A stretch of 64,000 nt of DNA from Rugalucina vietnamica (Eukaryota; Mollusca; Bivalvia; Lucinida; Lucinidae): the NCBI GenBank assembly GCA_964017185.1, contig OZ024879.1, positions 23,315,456-23,379,455 of the forward strand. Reading direction: 5' to 3'. The position numbers and the translations under genes were made by a program. Below are positions 21,568 through 31,517 of this stretch, piece by piece (the stretch's first letter is position 1; every line of letters starts with the position of its first letter). The notes under the pieces are model-generated. The model was not told the origin of the DNA and did not search any database. It saw only the letters and a program-made list of their open reading frames with translations.

Positions 21568-22266
21568 TCAAGTTTTTTTTCCTCTTATACTGTTTATGTT
21601 GATACTGGAAAATTTCAGACCACTAATAAAACTGTTTTTGCTATTCAAGGTTTCAGTGGACATGGTTTCATGACCTCTTGCAAGTAGGTCAAACCTATTT
21701 TCACTTTCCAAGTTAAACTGTTCATTGAAAAAAGAGTCTGAGAAATTGAAAAAGTCACATTTTGGGCAAATCCATGTACAGTTTGAGTTTTGCATCGTTT
21801 CATACTCTGAGTCTGACATAAAAGAACAGTAATTGTGCACCCACATTTCACATTTGTCACACTGGACAGCCTTATGGGAATTCAAAACAGCACCACTGCA
21901 TAGGCTGCACTCAGCTTTGCAGTTTGAACAATACCAAGAATCATTACCCGACTCAATCTTTGGTAACTCAACGGGACCAAGATTTACGCAAGACGCATGG
22001 ACGCGTTTCTCGCAATCTTCACATTTAACTGCTTTCTCGGCCGCCTTACAATACTTCTTGCACGTGCGGCACTGGAACCTGGGGCCTGGGTTCATTTCTA
22101 TATCTCCAGCCAAAATAATAAGAATCAACAAGTTTGTTCCCTTTGAAGAATTGAAACTGCGTAATCCTTCGGAGCCTCTTCGGTTACCAATTTTCCTTGT
22201 GAGAGCCAAGCTCTGAGCAATTCCACCAACTGATTTACCAAATCCTATACTAGTCCTGGTTCGCAT
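21568..22266 (-). CDS. CR1-like ORF, N-terminal part: 2A-like peptide and two PHD-type fingers
   Basis: Residues 55-62 read DIEMNPGP (22104..22081), the core of a 2A ribosome-skipping peptide, preceded by a hydrophobic LLILIILAG stretch. Two cysteine-rich modules follow. CRTC...CEDC...HASC...WYCSNC (about 66-113) and CSLC...CDKC...HNYC...WICPKC (about 117-166) have the C4HC3 spacing of PHD fingers. The frame ends shortly after NINSIRG, the start of the endonuclease domain, where an extra base in a poly-A run (coding strand) shifts into the next frame. 2A-like sequences at the N-terminus of APE-type retrotransposons are known from other invertebrates. Start codon choice is uncertain. Confidence 0.75.
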   Translation of the reverse strand: MRTRTSIGFGKSVGGIAQSLALTRKIGNRRGSEGLRSFNSSKGTNLLILIILAGDIEMNPGPRFQCRTCKKYCKAAEKAVKCEDCEKRVHASCVNLGPVELPKIESGNDSWYCSNCKAECSLCSGAVLNSHKAVQCDKCEMWVHNYCSFMSDSEYETMQNSNCTWICPKCDFFNFSDSFFNEQFNLESENRFDLLARGHETMSTETLNSKNSFISGLKFSSININSIRGKKT

Positions 22267-22460
22267 CTAAAATATCTCCTGATGTTGTCCACTTCCAAAC
22301 ACAGAGCCCGAAAACCAACAACAAAGCCAACCTGAGGAGCAGCGGACAAGACTTCGGTGTATGCATGGAAACAACATACCAGCTCTTTTCCACCCCGACA
22401 AGTCAACCGCCCCACAGTTGGACCGACAAAACCTGAAGCCATGAGTTCCAATTCAAATGA

Positions 22461-23040
22461 TTAAACAAAAAGACCTTCAATCACTATATGAAAAAAGTGT
22501 GTGGGTGAGGTCAAACCAGAAAAACTATTCAGATTCTTTAAATTTTATGACAGATCGTTGCAGCCCTGCTAGAGCCGTTCAATGTCACTGTCAATGAAGC
22601 TTGAACAAATTCTGGTCCAAAAGCTTGTCAGCTCTCACGCCAAAAAGTTTCAAGAAAAGAAATTTTCAAGTTAAGTACGAATCGTTTTGGCGCGAATCGC
22701 ACGACTAAGAAAATCATACAATGTTCATACAATTATCATGGTTTCCCCGGAACGTGTAATTATTATTATATTTGATCATGGATATAAAGCATAATTCATC
22801 TAATATGAACTTAGGCACTGCCTAGAACGGGCATGCCATCATCACTATGACAAATTTAACACAAATGTCCATCATCTGCATGACCATTGTTCTGCGCATG
22901 GTCAATATTGCATGACATGATGACACAAAACCTCAGTTCAACCTCCTGTCACACCCAAAGTTGCAACACCCTAAACCCCCAAGCTACCCTTGCAACCCTA
23001 CTCAAACCATTGAAATTATCAGTATTCCTTGATAAGCCAG
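22461..23040. other. No gene recognised
   Basis: Spacer between the two oppositely oriented CR1-like elements. No repeat from elsewhere in the window was noticed. The true 5' ends of both elements may extend into it. Confidence 0.4.
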
Positions 23041-23058
23041 TGAAATAAAAAAAAAACT

Positions 23059-23382
23059 GTGCTTATTTACATTTTTACCCTTCTGATCAGTCAGTCAACA
23101 AATGTTGAAGCCAATCCGGGGCCTGCGGCGTCTCAATATCCCTGTGGGTATTGTGCATTGGAAGTGACCCGGTCTCAGAAAGGGATTTATTGTGAAGAGT
23201 GTGGTATGTGGTACCACACAGATTGCCAGGGAATTGGTGATGGGACATATGACAGATTATCTGATTCTAAACACATCTGGATATGCATAAATTGCTGTCT
23301 CCCAAATTACTCATCACCATTGTTGGAGTCGCTAGACTCATTTGCTGACAAAACCAGATTTTCTTCGCTTGAACATGATAAG
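23059..23382 (+). CDS. CR1-like element 2: 2A-like peptide and PHD-type finger
   Basis: The frame is open from about 23059 (GTG; no ATG is nearby). NVEANPGP at 23101-23124 differs from the canonical 2A core in having N for the first D, which may weaken skipping. CGYC...CEEC...WYHTDC...WICINC at 23137-23300 is a C4HC3-type finger. The own coding sequence ends at HDK, where the family C repeat begins. The following in-frame residues up to 23550 come from the repeat. Confidence 0.65.
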
Positions 23383-23640
23383 GTTCAAGTAGGCAAAGAT
23401 CAGGAAAAGGCGCAATCAGAAAGAGATTCCCACCCCAAAAACCGAGGTTGGAAAAAAACCAAACTAACAATCAGGCAACCACACCACGAAACACACCGTA
23501 AGCCGAATGAGCACCTACTTTCCCAACAGGTGGCCACTCAGTTACCTTAACTTAATTAAAAATATGAAAACATACATAAGGCGCCAACAGCACAAAAATA
23601 TTAAACACCAAGACATAAAACAAAAAGAACCACCACAGAA
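23381..23640 (+). repeat. Family C repeat inserted in CR1-like element 2
   Basis: It starts GGTTCAAGTAGGCAAAGATC, with AACCGAGGTTGGAAAAAAACC and GGTGGCCACTCAGTTACC, and runs to the GAACCACCACAGAAG block. The CR1 finger domain stops exactly at its left edge. Confidence 0.65.
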
Positions 23641-23644
23641 GTTG

Positions 23645-23918
23645 TGGTAGTTAGAGATAGGAAAATACAAACTGATTGCAAGCAATCCCTGAGGATTGGA
23701 AAAATAAGAGCATTAAATGGATGTACGGGGAGACTTTTTAGGGCCGCCACACGGCACAACCACAAGAACTCTGATATAAAAAGGTACAAGTAGGCAAAGA
23801 TCAGGAAAAGGCGCAATCAGAAAGAGATTCCCACCCCAAAAACCGAGGTGGGAAAAAACAAATTGTGGTAGTTAGAGATAGGAAAATACAAACTGATTGC
23901 AAGCAATCCCTGAGGATA
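23645..23918 (+). repeat. Duplicated 53-bp segment around a partial family C unit
   Basis: The 53-bp stretch starting GTGGTAGTTAGAGATAGG occurs at 23645-23697 and again at 23866-23918. Between them lie 85 bp containing GCCGCCACACGGCACAA (also seen inverted near 42290) and a second, truncated family C start (23783-23860). The second 53-bp copy leads into the CR1 coding sequence. Template switching or a local duplication after the family C insertion would explain it. Confidence 0.6.
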
Positions 23919-24589
23919 GCCTGGATGAAGCTTCAGCATCCTTGTTGACTGCTTCAAACATAAACACTCCATCAAGACCCTCGAACCTGTCCACCAGTGA
24001 TGTGCAACAAACTGCTCCTAGTGCCACATCAACCCCAAAACCCAGTAAAACAAAATCACACAGCTCAAAGCCAAAATGTCAACCTAAAGAACGCATAACA
24101 ATTCTCAACATAAACTGTCGCTCAATTAGGAACAAAATACCAGACCTCCACCAGGTCATAGACCAAACCAAGCCTGAGATCATTGCTTGTACTGAGACCT
24201 GGCTTAAACCAGAAATTGGCTCATCTGAAATCTTCCCATATAGTCTTGGCTACAATATCATTCGTGATGACCGATTTTCTGGAAAAGGAGGTGGTGTCCT
24301 CCTGGCCATATCAAAACGTTTAACTTGTGAAGAACAACCTGAACTCAAATCAGACTGCAACGCCACCTGGGCTAAGATTACTATCAAAGGAGTCAGATCC
24401 ATCTATGTCTCCTCCTTTTATAAACCTCATGAAAATGATGAAAAAAGTCTTTCTGAACTCTGGAAATCAATCAAAAAGATACCCACAAACAGCATAACCT
24501 GGATATTAGGTGATTTCAATATGCCTGATATTGATTGGTCAAACGAAAGTATAAAAACAAAACTCATGCAAATTAAAAACCGTTTATGA
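23897..24589 (+). CDS. CR1-like element 2: endonuclease, first part
   Basis: After a serine- and threonine-rich linker the APE endonuclease begins. ILNINCRSIRNK, IIACTETWL (catalytic glutamate), GKGGGVLLAI, VSSFYKPH and WILGDFNMPDIDW are all present. The frame starts at TTG immediately after a stop, so it is only an open segment of the element. It ends at a frameshift just before 24597. Confidence 0.75.
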   Translation: MQAIPEDSLDEASASLLTASNINTPSRPSNLSTSDVQQTAPSATSTPKPSKTKSHSSKPKCQPKERITILNINCRSIRNKIPDLHQVIDQTKPEIIACTETWLKPEIGSSEIFPYSLGYNIIRDDRFSGKGGGVLLAISKRLTCEEQPELKSDCNATWAKITIKGVRSIYVSSFYKPHENDEKSLSELWKSIKKIPTNSITWILGDFNMPDIDWSNESIKTKLMQIKNRL

Positions 24590-24596
24590 TGATTTC

Positions 24597-24956
24597 ATGG
24601 ATAACCTTACAAACTTCAATTTAGAACAAATGGTCAAAGAACCAACCCTTGAAGAAAATACTTTAGACCTCTTCCTGACAAATCAACCTGGAAAGGTACA
24701 AACCGCAAAAGTCTTGCCCAGCGTCGGCTCATCTGATCATGATATTGTCTACCATGAAATTTCAGTCCCAATAGGTCGCCCAATTCAACCAAAAAGAAAA
24801 ATTAAATTGCACGGAAAAGCAAACTGGGAGTCATTTAAAGCAGATATAGACTCTTTCAATGAAAGTTTCCAGCCTGAAAATGAATCTGACCCAAACAAGT
24901 TATGGACCACTTTCAAAACAGAAATTGATCGCCTGTCAGACATCCATATTCCATAA
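24597..24956 (+). CDS. CR1-like element 2: endonuclease, second part
   Basis: It contains NTLDLFLTNQPG and SSDHDIVYHEI, the catalytic Asp-His motif of the nuclease, then the basic linker towards the RT. It terminates at TAA in the linker. The following 500 bp (24957-25470) have the linker and the RT N-terminus in broken frames. Confidence 0.7.
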   Translation: MDNLTNFNLEQMVKEPTLEENTLDLFLTNQPGKVQTAKVLPSVGSSDHDIVYHEISVPIGRPIQPKRKIKLHGKANWESFKADIDSFNESFQPENESDPNKLWTTFKTEIDRLSDIHIP

Positions 24957-25471
24957 AAAATAACCAGAACCCGAAGTGACCTCCCCTGGATAACCACATC
25001 CATTAGAAGAAAAATTCATAAACGTGACAAATTATATCGCAAGGTAAAAAGTCTTAAAGGGAAACAAAATTATGATAGATATAAAAGTAAGTTATCTAAA
25101 TTCAAATCCACTATTCAGAAAGAAATTAGGAAGTCCTATTGGGAATATCTTGACTCTGTCATTTTCAATAATGATGCTGACAAATGCAAAAACAAAAAGT
25201 TATATACATACATTAAACATAAACATACTGAAAATACCGGCATACCCCCTTTTAAATCAGAAGGGTCAACATACACAGACCCTGTTCAGCAGGTTACCCT
25301 ACTCAATAAACAGTTTGAATCTGTTTTCTCAAAACCAAAAGTCCTCAGCCTAAAAGTCCTTGCTGAACTGAAACTGGTTTCAAGGATGCACCCCAAAAAC
25401 ATAAAGCAAATGCCCGAAATTTTGATTACTGTAAAAGGCACAGACAATCTTCTGAAAAAGTACTGGCCCTG

Positions 25472-26745
25472 ATGAGATTTTCCCCAGGCTTCTTAAGTCT
25501 TAAGGATCTGCATCATGAAATTGCACCCATTCTTACAAAAATATTCAGAAGTTCACTCCACACTGGCATTGTACCTGATGACTGGAAAACTGCCCTTGTT
25601 GCCCCTGTATACAAAAAAGGACCATTATGTACACCCAGCAACTACAGACCAATTTCACTGACATGCATAGCTTCTAAACTAATGGAACATATCTTAGTAT
25701 CAAATATCATGACCCATTTTGATTCCAATGGCATTCTTAGCACCTTCCAGCATGGCTTCCGCTCCAAACACAGCTGTGAGACTCAGCTCATAAGCTTTAC
25801 TCAAGAAATATTTGATAACCTAGACAATGAAAAACAGACAGATTTAATTGTAATGGATTTTAGTAAAGCTTTTGATAAAGTTGACCATAACCTGCTTATA
25901 AACTTTTTAATTTGGGCGTTAACCTTAAAGCAACCTCTTGGATAAATTCATTTCTTCTCGGTAGAAATCAGTCAGTAGTTGTTGAAGGGATACAGTCTCC
26001 ATCAGTATCTGTCTTGTCAGGAGTTCCCCGGGGCTCCGTATTAGGACCATCTCTATTCCTGGCTTACATAAATGACCTGCCTGACTCCCTCAAAAGCAGA
26101 GCTCGCCTATTCGCCGACGATACCATAGTATACCTAACAATAAACTCTAAATCTGATTCAGAAACCTTGCAGTCTGACCAACACAAACTCGAAGAATGGG
26201 AATCCACCTGGTCAATGGAATTCAACCCTGACAAATGTGAAGTCATTAGAATAACAAATAAGAAAAACCCCATCATGTACCCCTATAAACTTCATGGTAT
26301 AGAACTAAAATCTACTGAAACTGCCAAATACTTAGGAGTCACTATCAAAAAGGACCTAAATTGGAAATCACACATTGAAAATATATCAGCCAAAGCCTCG
26401 AATACCCTCAAATTTCGTCCTCAGCTTGAGTACTGCGCCCCAGTTTGGCATCCTTGGCAACAAACATATAGTGATAACATTGAAAGAGTGCAGAGGGCAG
26501 CAGCTAGATATGTCCTGAATGACTACAGCCACACCAGTAGTGTAACCGAAATGCTTCACATTCTTACTTGGCAAACACTAGAACACAAAAGAATCCAAAA
26601 TTCCCTCACAATGTTTTACAAAATCCAACATCAACTTGTAACTGTTGATCACCACCATCTCATTGAAACCCGTAATCTCAATTTCTTTGTACCTTATTCA
26701 CGGACCAAAATATCACATGAACTCATTCTTTCCCAGAACGATTAG
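25472..26745 (+). pseudogene. CR1-like element 2: reverse transcriptase, broken
   Basis: Two overlapping frames (25472-25945 and 25912-26745) cover NYRPISLTC, LIVMDFSKAFDKVDH (catalytic Asp), LSGVPRGSVLGP and ARLFADDTIVYL (catalytic pair). A frameshift lies near 25910. In the C-terminal region NTLKF is joined directly to RPQLEYCAP, an internal deletion of about 25 residues relative to element 1. A further shift near 26745 leads into FFPRTIRCWNSLP (ends 26830). Confidence 0.75.
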
Positions 26746-27012
26746 ATGTTGGAATAGTCTCCCTTACAGTATTAAGGCCAGCACCAGCTTGTGCGATTTC
26801 AGTACAGGTCTGACCCATGTAACTTTTTAAAAGCAACTGTCTGTTTTTAGCCGTAGTAAATGTAGGTCTTTTAATATCTTAATCATCATCATTTTCATTC
26901 ATATATGCCTTAACCTCACTCATTTTTCATCATTTTCTAGCTGCTTCCCGACAGCGCCTCCCAGTTATAGTCAGCAATCGACTGTTGGGAGTACCAAGTA
27001 GAAGTAGAAGAA

Positions 27013-27814
27013 TTTGAAACTTTTATTGATTAAGGACTTATGGGTGGTCACTGTATATACATAATTGAAGATTTACCTGTATAAAAAAAGCATTGTTTAT
27101 TTTGTCAACAATGCTACATTCTTTAGCATGCTTTATCATGGGACTATTGAATATGTTGCAAATACATGGATTTGTGTATACATGATTGTGGAATGAGTGT
27201 TCAGCTCAGAGCAAGTGAGTCATTTTTCAGTTACTTCCGGGTTTAAATCGTCGGACCCATTTTTCTTAGCTTTTTGAAAAAAGTAAGACAGATTTTTCGA
27301 TGTAGTCATTGACTTCAATCATATAAGAACCTGAAACAAAAGGCATGTCATCTTTCAGCAAACAATAAGCGCACACGAGCCGCCCCAAGTTACCCACTTT
27401 CAGAATTTTCCAGAAAAATATGTTTACACTAACTTTTCCGAGAGAAATACATTTCCATGACCCCAAAATAACCTTTTATTTGTCAGATTATGTATCCTAG
27501 ACATTTAGGCTTTGCGTAATTTTTATTCAAATGCATTCCATTTTCCAGGAAATGGGTCCCACGAAAACCAGTTACATTTCCAATTTTACACCAAGCTATT
27601 TAAAATTTTAAAATAATAACTATATTGAGTCATTCCTAGAATCAGTGACGTCTATTAGCAATAAATACACATCATCATTTGATCGACAGATTCAAGAAAA
27701 CAGTAGATTTCTGTTTTACATACCCCACCCACTCATGTCAATATTGATAAATCCTTAAACAACTAGTTTTTTCTTTCCTGAACAATACTTACTTTAAAAG
27801 CATATGTTATGCCA
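27013..27814. other. No gene recognised
   Basis: AT-rich spacer with only short frames and no repeat recognised from elsewhere in the window. Confidence 0.4.
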
Positions 27815-28200
27815 TTGTCCTGTCCTCCCCTATCCAATACCCTTCCCTCCCCTTACTCCTCCTACCCTAACTGTACTCATACCCCTACACCTAACCACCT
27901 ACCCAGCACATAACCTCCTACCCTATCCTTACTACTACCCCTACCCTCCCCTTACTCATAATCCTTCCCCTACCATACCCTTACTCCTACCCCTACACAT
28001 AACCTCCTACCCTACACATAACCTCCTAACCTACCTTACTAATACCCACACTCTACCCTTACTCATAATCCTTCCCCTACCATACCCTTACTCCTACCCC
28101 TACACATAACCTCCTACCCTACACATAACCTCCTAACCTACCTTACTAATACCCACACTCTACCCTTACTCATACTTCTTGCCCTAACCCTTACTCCTTA
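27815..28200 (+). repeat. Pyrimidine-rich tandem array, 107-bp period
   Basis: Nearly all bases are C, T or A, with CCCTAC and CCTTACTC words throughout. ACTCATAATCC starts units at 27954 and 28061 and a variant starts at 28168, giving a 107-bp period. The preceding part is made of shorter irregular CCCTNC units. The minus strand is G-rich with runs such as GGGGTAGGAG. A 101-codon frame across it is compositional only. Confidence 0.75.
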
Positions 28201-28775
28201 GTTGAGGGAAATTAGAAGAATTGCGCGCGTGACTGTGCCGTCCTTTTTATTCATTGTCTACGCGCCAGCGCGTAGTTGTCTACGCACCAACGAGTAGACT
28301 ACTCTAAAGTTTGAGATTGACCTACTTTTAATTAAATTACAAGACAACTCGTACACCTCTCTACAACTGCAACTGCACGTTTGCGTCTAGTGGCTTGACC
28401 ATCGTGTTAGTAGGATTCCGGGTCGTTTCGCCAAGGACCGTGTAAACACCCAAAACACCCAGGCAAACCTCCCTTTGGTTGGTAACATTTGTACCAATGG
28501 TGCAGTAGGTATCAAAAATGGGGCAAATTGTTAAATTCGTGGAACTGGTGCATGACTGCATTCTATCTAAGCAACAACGGAATGAAATGAACCGACGGTA
28601 TTGTTTGTTTGTTTGTTTGTTGTTTAACGACGCATCAACCCTGATGGGTCATTAGCGTCTAACAAGGTAAAATGATAAAGTACATTGAAATCGTATTAAA
28701 ATGTAACACTTAGTAAGATATAAATGTCGTTGTAAAGAAACGATATATGAAATAATAACATTGATGGCTAAAAAG

Positions 28776-29096
28776 TTATATTTTATAAAACAGATTTTCT
28801 TGTCTAAGAAATGATAAAATGTTTCCAACGGGTACATCTTTAAACAATTCTCTCAAGCTATTAGCTTGAAAACAGGAAATTCGCTTTGCTGCAAAGTCAG
28901 TGCATTCTAAAAGAAAGTGTTTAACTGTAAATGGTGTATCACAGCCAATGCATTTAGGTTGATCTTCTCGCTTTAATAAGTGGGAATGTGTTATTCTTGT
29001 ATGGCCAATTCGGAGACGAGCAAGAACGATTTCTTCTCGTCTCGAAAGTTTATGAATTACTTTTGGACGTTTAACGATCGGTTCAACTTCCCTCAA
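28776..29096 (-). CDS. I-group element: C-terminal zinc-binding tail
   Basis: It contains SRREEIVLARLRIGHTRITH and then CIGCDTPFTVKHFLLEC, a CX2C...HX4C motif usual after RNase H in I-group and related elements. It ends near 28776, followed by a 170-bp 3' UTR and the tail. Confidence 0.75.
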   Translation of the reverse strand: MREVEPIVKRPKVIHKLSRREEIVLARLRIGHTRITHSHLLKREDQPKCIGCDTPFTVKHFLLECTDFAAKRISCFQANSLRELFKDVPVGNILSFLRQENLFYKI

Positions 29097-29481
29097 TTTA
29101 TCAAAATTTGCTCCGTTCCAGATTGTTTGCCATTTGTCAGAGATGTATTCGTTAATAAAAGGTTTAAAATTGACATAAGGAATTTTGAAAACAGTTTCTT
29201 CAAGATTTAACGATTCTTTAGCGTTCTTGTCAACTTTCTCATTTCAATATATGCCTATATGACTGGGAACCCAGCAATAAATAATTGTTTTCAATTCTGA
29301 GATGGTATGATGTTTTATTAATAGTTTTTGTATTTGAGGGTTTTTGGATGATGTATGGTTTAAGGCTTGAAGAACTGACATAGAGTCAGAAAATATAAAT
29401 TTGTCCTTTGAGTTACATTCATTTATAAAGTCTAAAGCTAAGTCTATAGCTTTAGCTTCCGCTGTGAAAATCGAAGAGCCA

Positions 29482-29973
29482 TCAGGTAAACGTAACGTTT
29501 TGCAATTGCCGTTTGTAAAAGTAGCACAACCAACTTTGTTTTCTTCTTTTGAACCATCCGCATTGATAGTCGATAAATTGAGATTGTAGTCGATGAAAAC
29601 TTTCTTTAAGAAGGTGTGGATTTGATTCGGATTTTTTCCCTGAATGTAGAGTCAAATTAACTTCTGGTTTTCTAATGCACCAAGATGGTATTTCGGAAAC
29701 AAAATGTTCTTCTATTTTATCTTTTTGGATGTTTGCTGATTCTAAAAGTGGTGCAACTCGTAAACCAAAGGACCGGATAACCTTTGGTTTACTTTCATAA
29801 AGCTGTACGACTTCTTCAGAAATATATGGCGGAAAAGACACCTTATGAACTGGATTTGATGGATTAGCCGCAATTCTAATGGCCGTACTGTAGGACAAGT
29901 TTCTCTCGTAAATATAGAGATGGCTCTTCAGCCTCAACATAGAGGCTTTGTACAGGTGATGTTCGAAAAGCAC
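29482..29973 (-). pseudogene. I-group element: linker and start of RNase H, frameshifted
   Basis: It covers the linker between RT and RNase H. At the RNase H start, 8 bp present in the 60.8-kb copy are missing, which removes the residues at and before the first catalytic aspartate (YTDGS in the intact copy) and shifts the frame. The rest of RNase H (29215-29560) is readable only in another frame. Confidence 0.7.
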
Positions 29974-30535
29974 CTAGAGCTAATCTTAGACCTTGGTGGT
30001 GTACTGTGTCAAGAGAACTGATATACGATGGTCTTGCCGATCCATACACGATGGATCCATAATCTAATTTTGAACGAATGAGGGAACGGTAAAGCTGGAG
30101 AAGGACAGTGCGATCAGCACCCCAGTCTGTGTGTGATAATACTTTTAACAAGTTTAATGCTTTTAGACATTTGGCTTTTAAGTACTTGATATGTGGTTTA
30201 AAAGAAAGTTTACGATCAAAAAGAACTCCAAGAAATTTAAAATCTTCAACTACTGGAATAAGAGATCCATATAAATACAGTTCAGGATCATTGTGTACTT
30301 TCCGTAATTGACAGAAATGCACACATTGTGTTTTCGACTTGGAAAATTTGAAACCATTATGTGAGGCCCAGTTTTCTATTCTGTTAATGCACTGCTGTAA
30401 GTGCCTTTCGATAGTTCTCATGCTTTTTGACCTGTAACACATACAGAAATCGTCTACATATAAGGATCCATCTGTTTTAGGATCCAGACAATCCATTATG
30501 CTGTTTATCTTAACATTGAACAAAGTTGTAGACAA
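29876..30535 (-). CDS. I-group element: RT palm with YVDD
   Basis: The frame starts at STTLFNVKINSIMDCL and contains GSLYVDDFCMCYRS (catalytic YVDD), GFKFSKSKTQ, FLGVLFDRKLSF and LLQLYRSLIRSKLDYGSIVYG. It ends by frameshift at about 29880, where one extra G precedes the segment beginning AIRIAANPSNP. The copy at 59.8 kb retains an open frame across this point. Confidence 0.8.
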   Translation of the reverse strand: MSTTLFNVKINSIMDCLDPKTDGSLYVDDFCMCYRSKSMRTIERHLQQCINRIENWASHNGFKFSKSKTQCVHFCQLRKVHNDPELYLYGSLIPVVEDFKFLGVLFDRKLSFKPHIKYLKAKCLKALNLLKVLSHTDWGADRTVLLQLYRSLIRSKLDYGSIVYGSARPSYISSLDTVHHQGLRLALGAFRTSPVQSLYVEAEEPSLYLREKLVLQYGH

Positions 30536-30846
30536 GATGCTCCCTTGTGGGACACCCTGTGCTTGATCAAACTTTTCGGATAAAGTCGATCCAATCTGCC
30601 TCGTATTCCGAGATCATGTAGATCTCGCATAATACCATGTCTCCATGTGGTATCATAAGCTTTTTCCAAGTCAAAAAACACAGCAACAGCATGCTCCTTT
30701 GCAACAAAGGCATCACGAATAAAAGTTTCCAGTCTTACTAAATTGTCGTTGGTACTTCGTTCAGAACGGAAGCCCGACTGAACAGGAGATATAAGGTTAT
30801 TACTTTCTAAGTACCAAACAAGTCTTACATTTATCATTCTCTCCAA
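30505..30846 (-). pseudogene. I-group element: RT fingers and motif A, followed by a deletion
   Basis: It contains NNLISPVQSGFRSERSTNDN and AVAVFFDLEKAYDTTWRHGI, with the catalytic aspartate. After IRGRL the frame jumps: the bases that follow match, in another frame, sequence normally some tens of residues further on (before QGVPQGSI). An internal deletion has therefore removed part of the RT. Confidence 0.75.
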
Positions 30847-31517
30847 GGTTTTACAAAGACAACTTGTAAGTGCTATCGGTCTATAACTGTTAGGTTCTGC
30901 ATGGTCCTTTCCAGGTTTAGGAATTGGTATTACAGTGACTAGTTCCTAGCTTTCGGGAAACGTTCCAGTTTCCCACATATCATTAAAAATGTCTAATAGA
31001 GCTTGAAGTGATTTTGGTGGAAGATGTTTTAGCATTTGATAGTGAACTTCGTCGGGACCTGTTGCTGTATCATGGGCTTTACTGATGGCGTCTTTTAATT
31101 CATCTAAATTAAAAGGAGTATTATATTCTTCATTATTTGAGGACTTAAAGTTTAACTTAGTTTTTTTCCTGTTGTTTCTTGTATTTTTGAAATTCCTCCG
31201 AGTAATGGCTGGTTGAGGAATTTGAACAAAATTGTGATGCCAAAGTATCTGCTATATCTTGTTTTTTGTGGAAGCTGTTTCGTTCGCATTGTTGAAATTG
31301 TAATTAAGATGGTGATAAGTAGCAGATTTAGATTTACCGGATATTTTCCTAACCATGTCCCAAACCTTTTTAGTCGGTGTTTTATAATTCAAATTAGAAA
31401 CATATGTTCTCCATGATTTGCGTTTATAGTCCGACGGGCTTTTGCTCTAGAATCTCTGTAAGTATTTAAATTAACATGCGTTGGGAACTTGCAGAACTTC
31501 GACAAAGTGTCTTTTCG

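Larger units (their letters stand above)
18663..22460 (-). mobile_element. CR1/L2-like non-LTR retrotransposon 1, nearly full length
   Basis: In order on the minus strand it has a short 5' leader, a 2A-like peptide, two PHD-type fingers, an APE-type endonuclease, a reverse transcriptase and a C-terminal region. It ends in a terminal ATTCAG microsatellite (18664-18685). The reading frame is broken three times: a T8 run at 21573-21580, a G11 run at 21158-21168 and a 4-bp duplication near 19405. The first two are single-base homopolymer changes that could be assembly errors. The 5' boundary is approximate, and no target duplication is evident, as is common for CR1. A closely related fragment lies at 33349-34173. 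Confidence 0.85.
23041..27012 (+). mobile_element. CR1/L2-like non-LTR retrotransposon 2, degenerate
   Basis: It has the same order as element 1 but different sequence: a 2A-like NVEANPGP, one PHD-type finger, an APE endonuclease, a reverse transcriptase and a terminal GTAGAA microsatellite after TTGGGAGTACCAAG near 27000. It is disrupted by a family C insertion (23381-23640), a second partial family C unit with a duplicated segment (23783-23918), several stops in 24957-25470 and a deletion after NTLKF near 26410. It cannot encode an intact protein. Confidence 0.8.

Noticed and set aside
23382-23550. C-terminal 50 residues of the 163-codon 2A/PHD frame
   Set aside because: These come from reading into the family C insertion; the same DNA occurs elsewhere without the CR1 part.
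27804-28109. 101-codon proline- and tyrosine-rich frame
   Set aside because: It lies entirely in a pyrimidine-rich tandem array and is a compositional artefact.
27815-28200. Interstitial telomere
   Set aside because: There is no run of TTAGGG or its complement; the words are irregular CCCTNC units with a 107-bp period.
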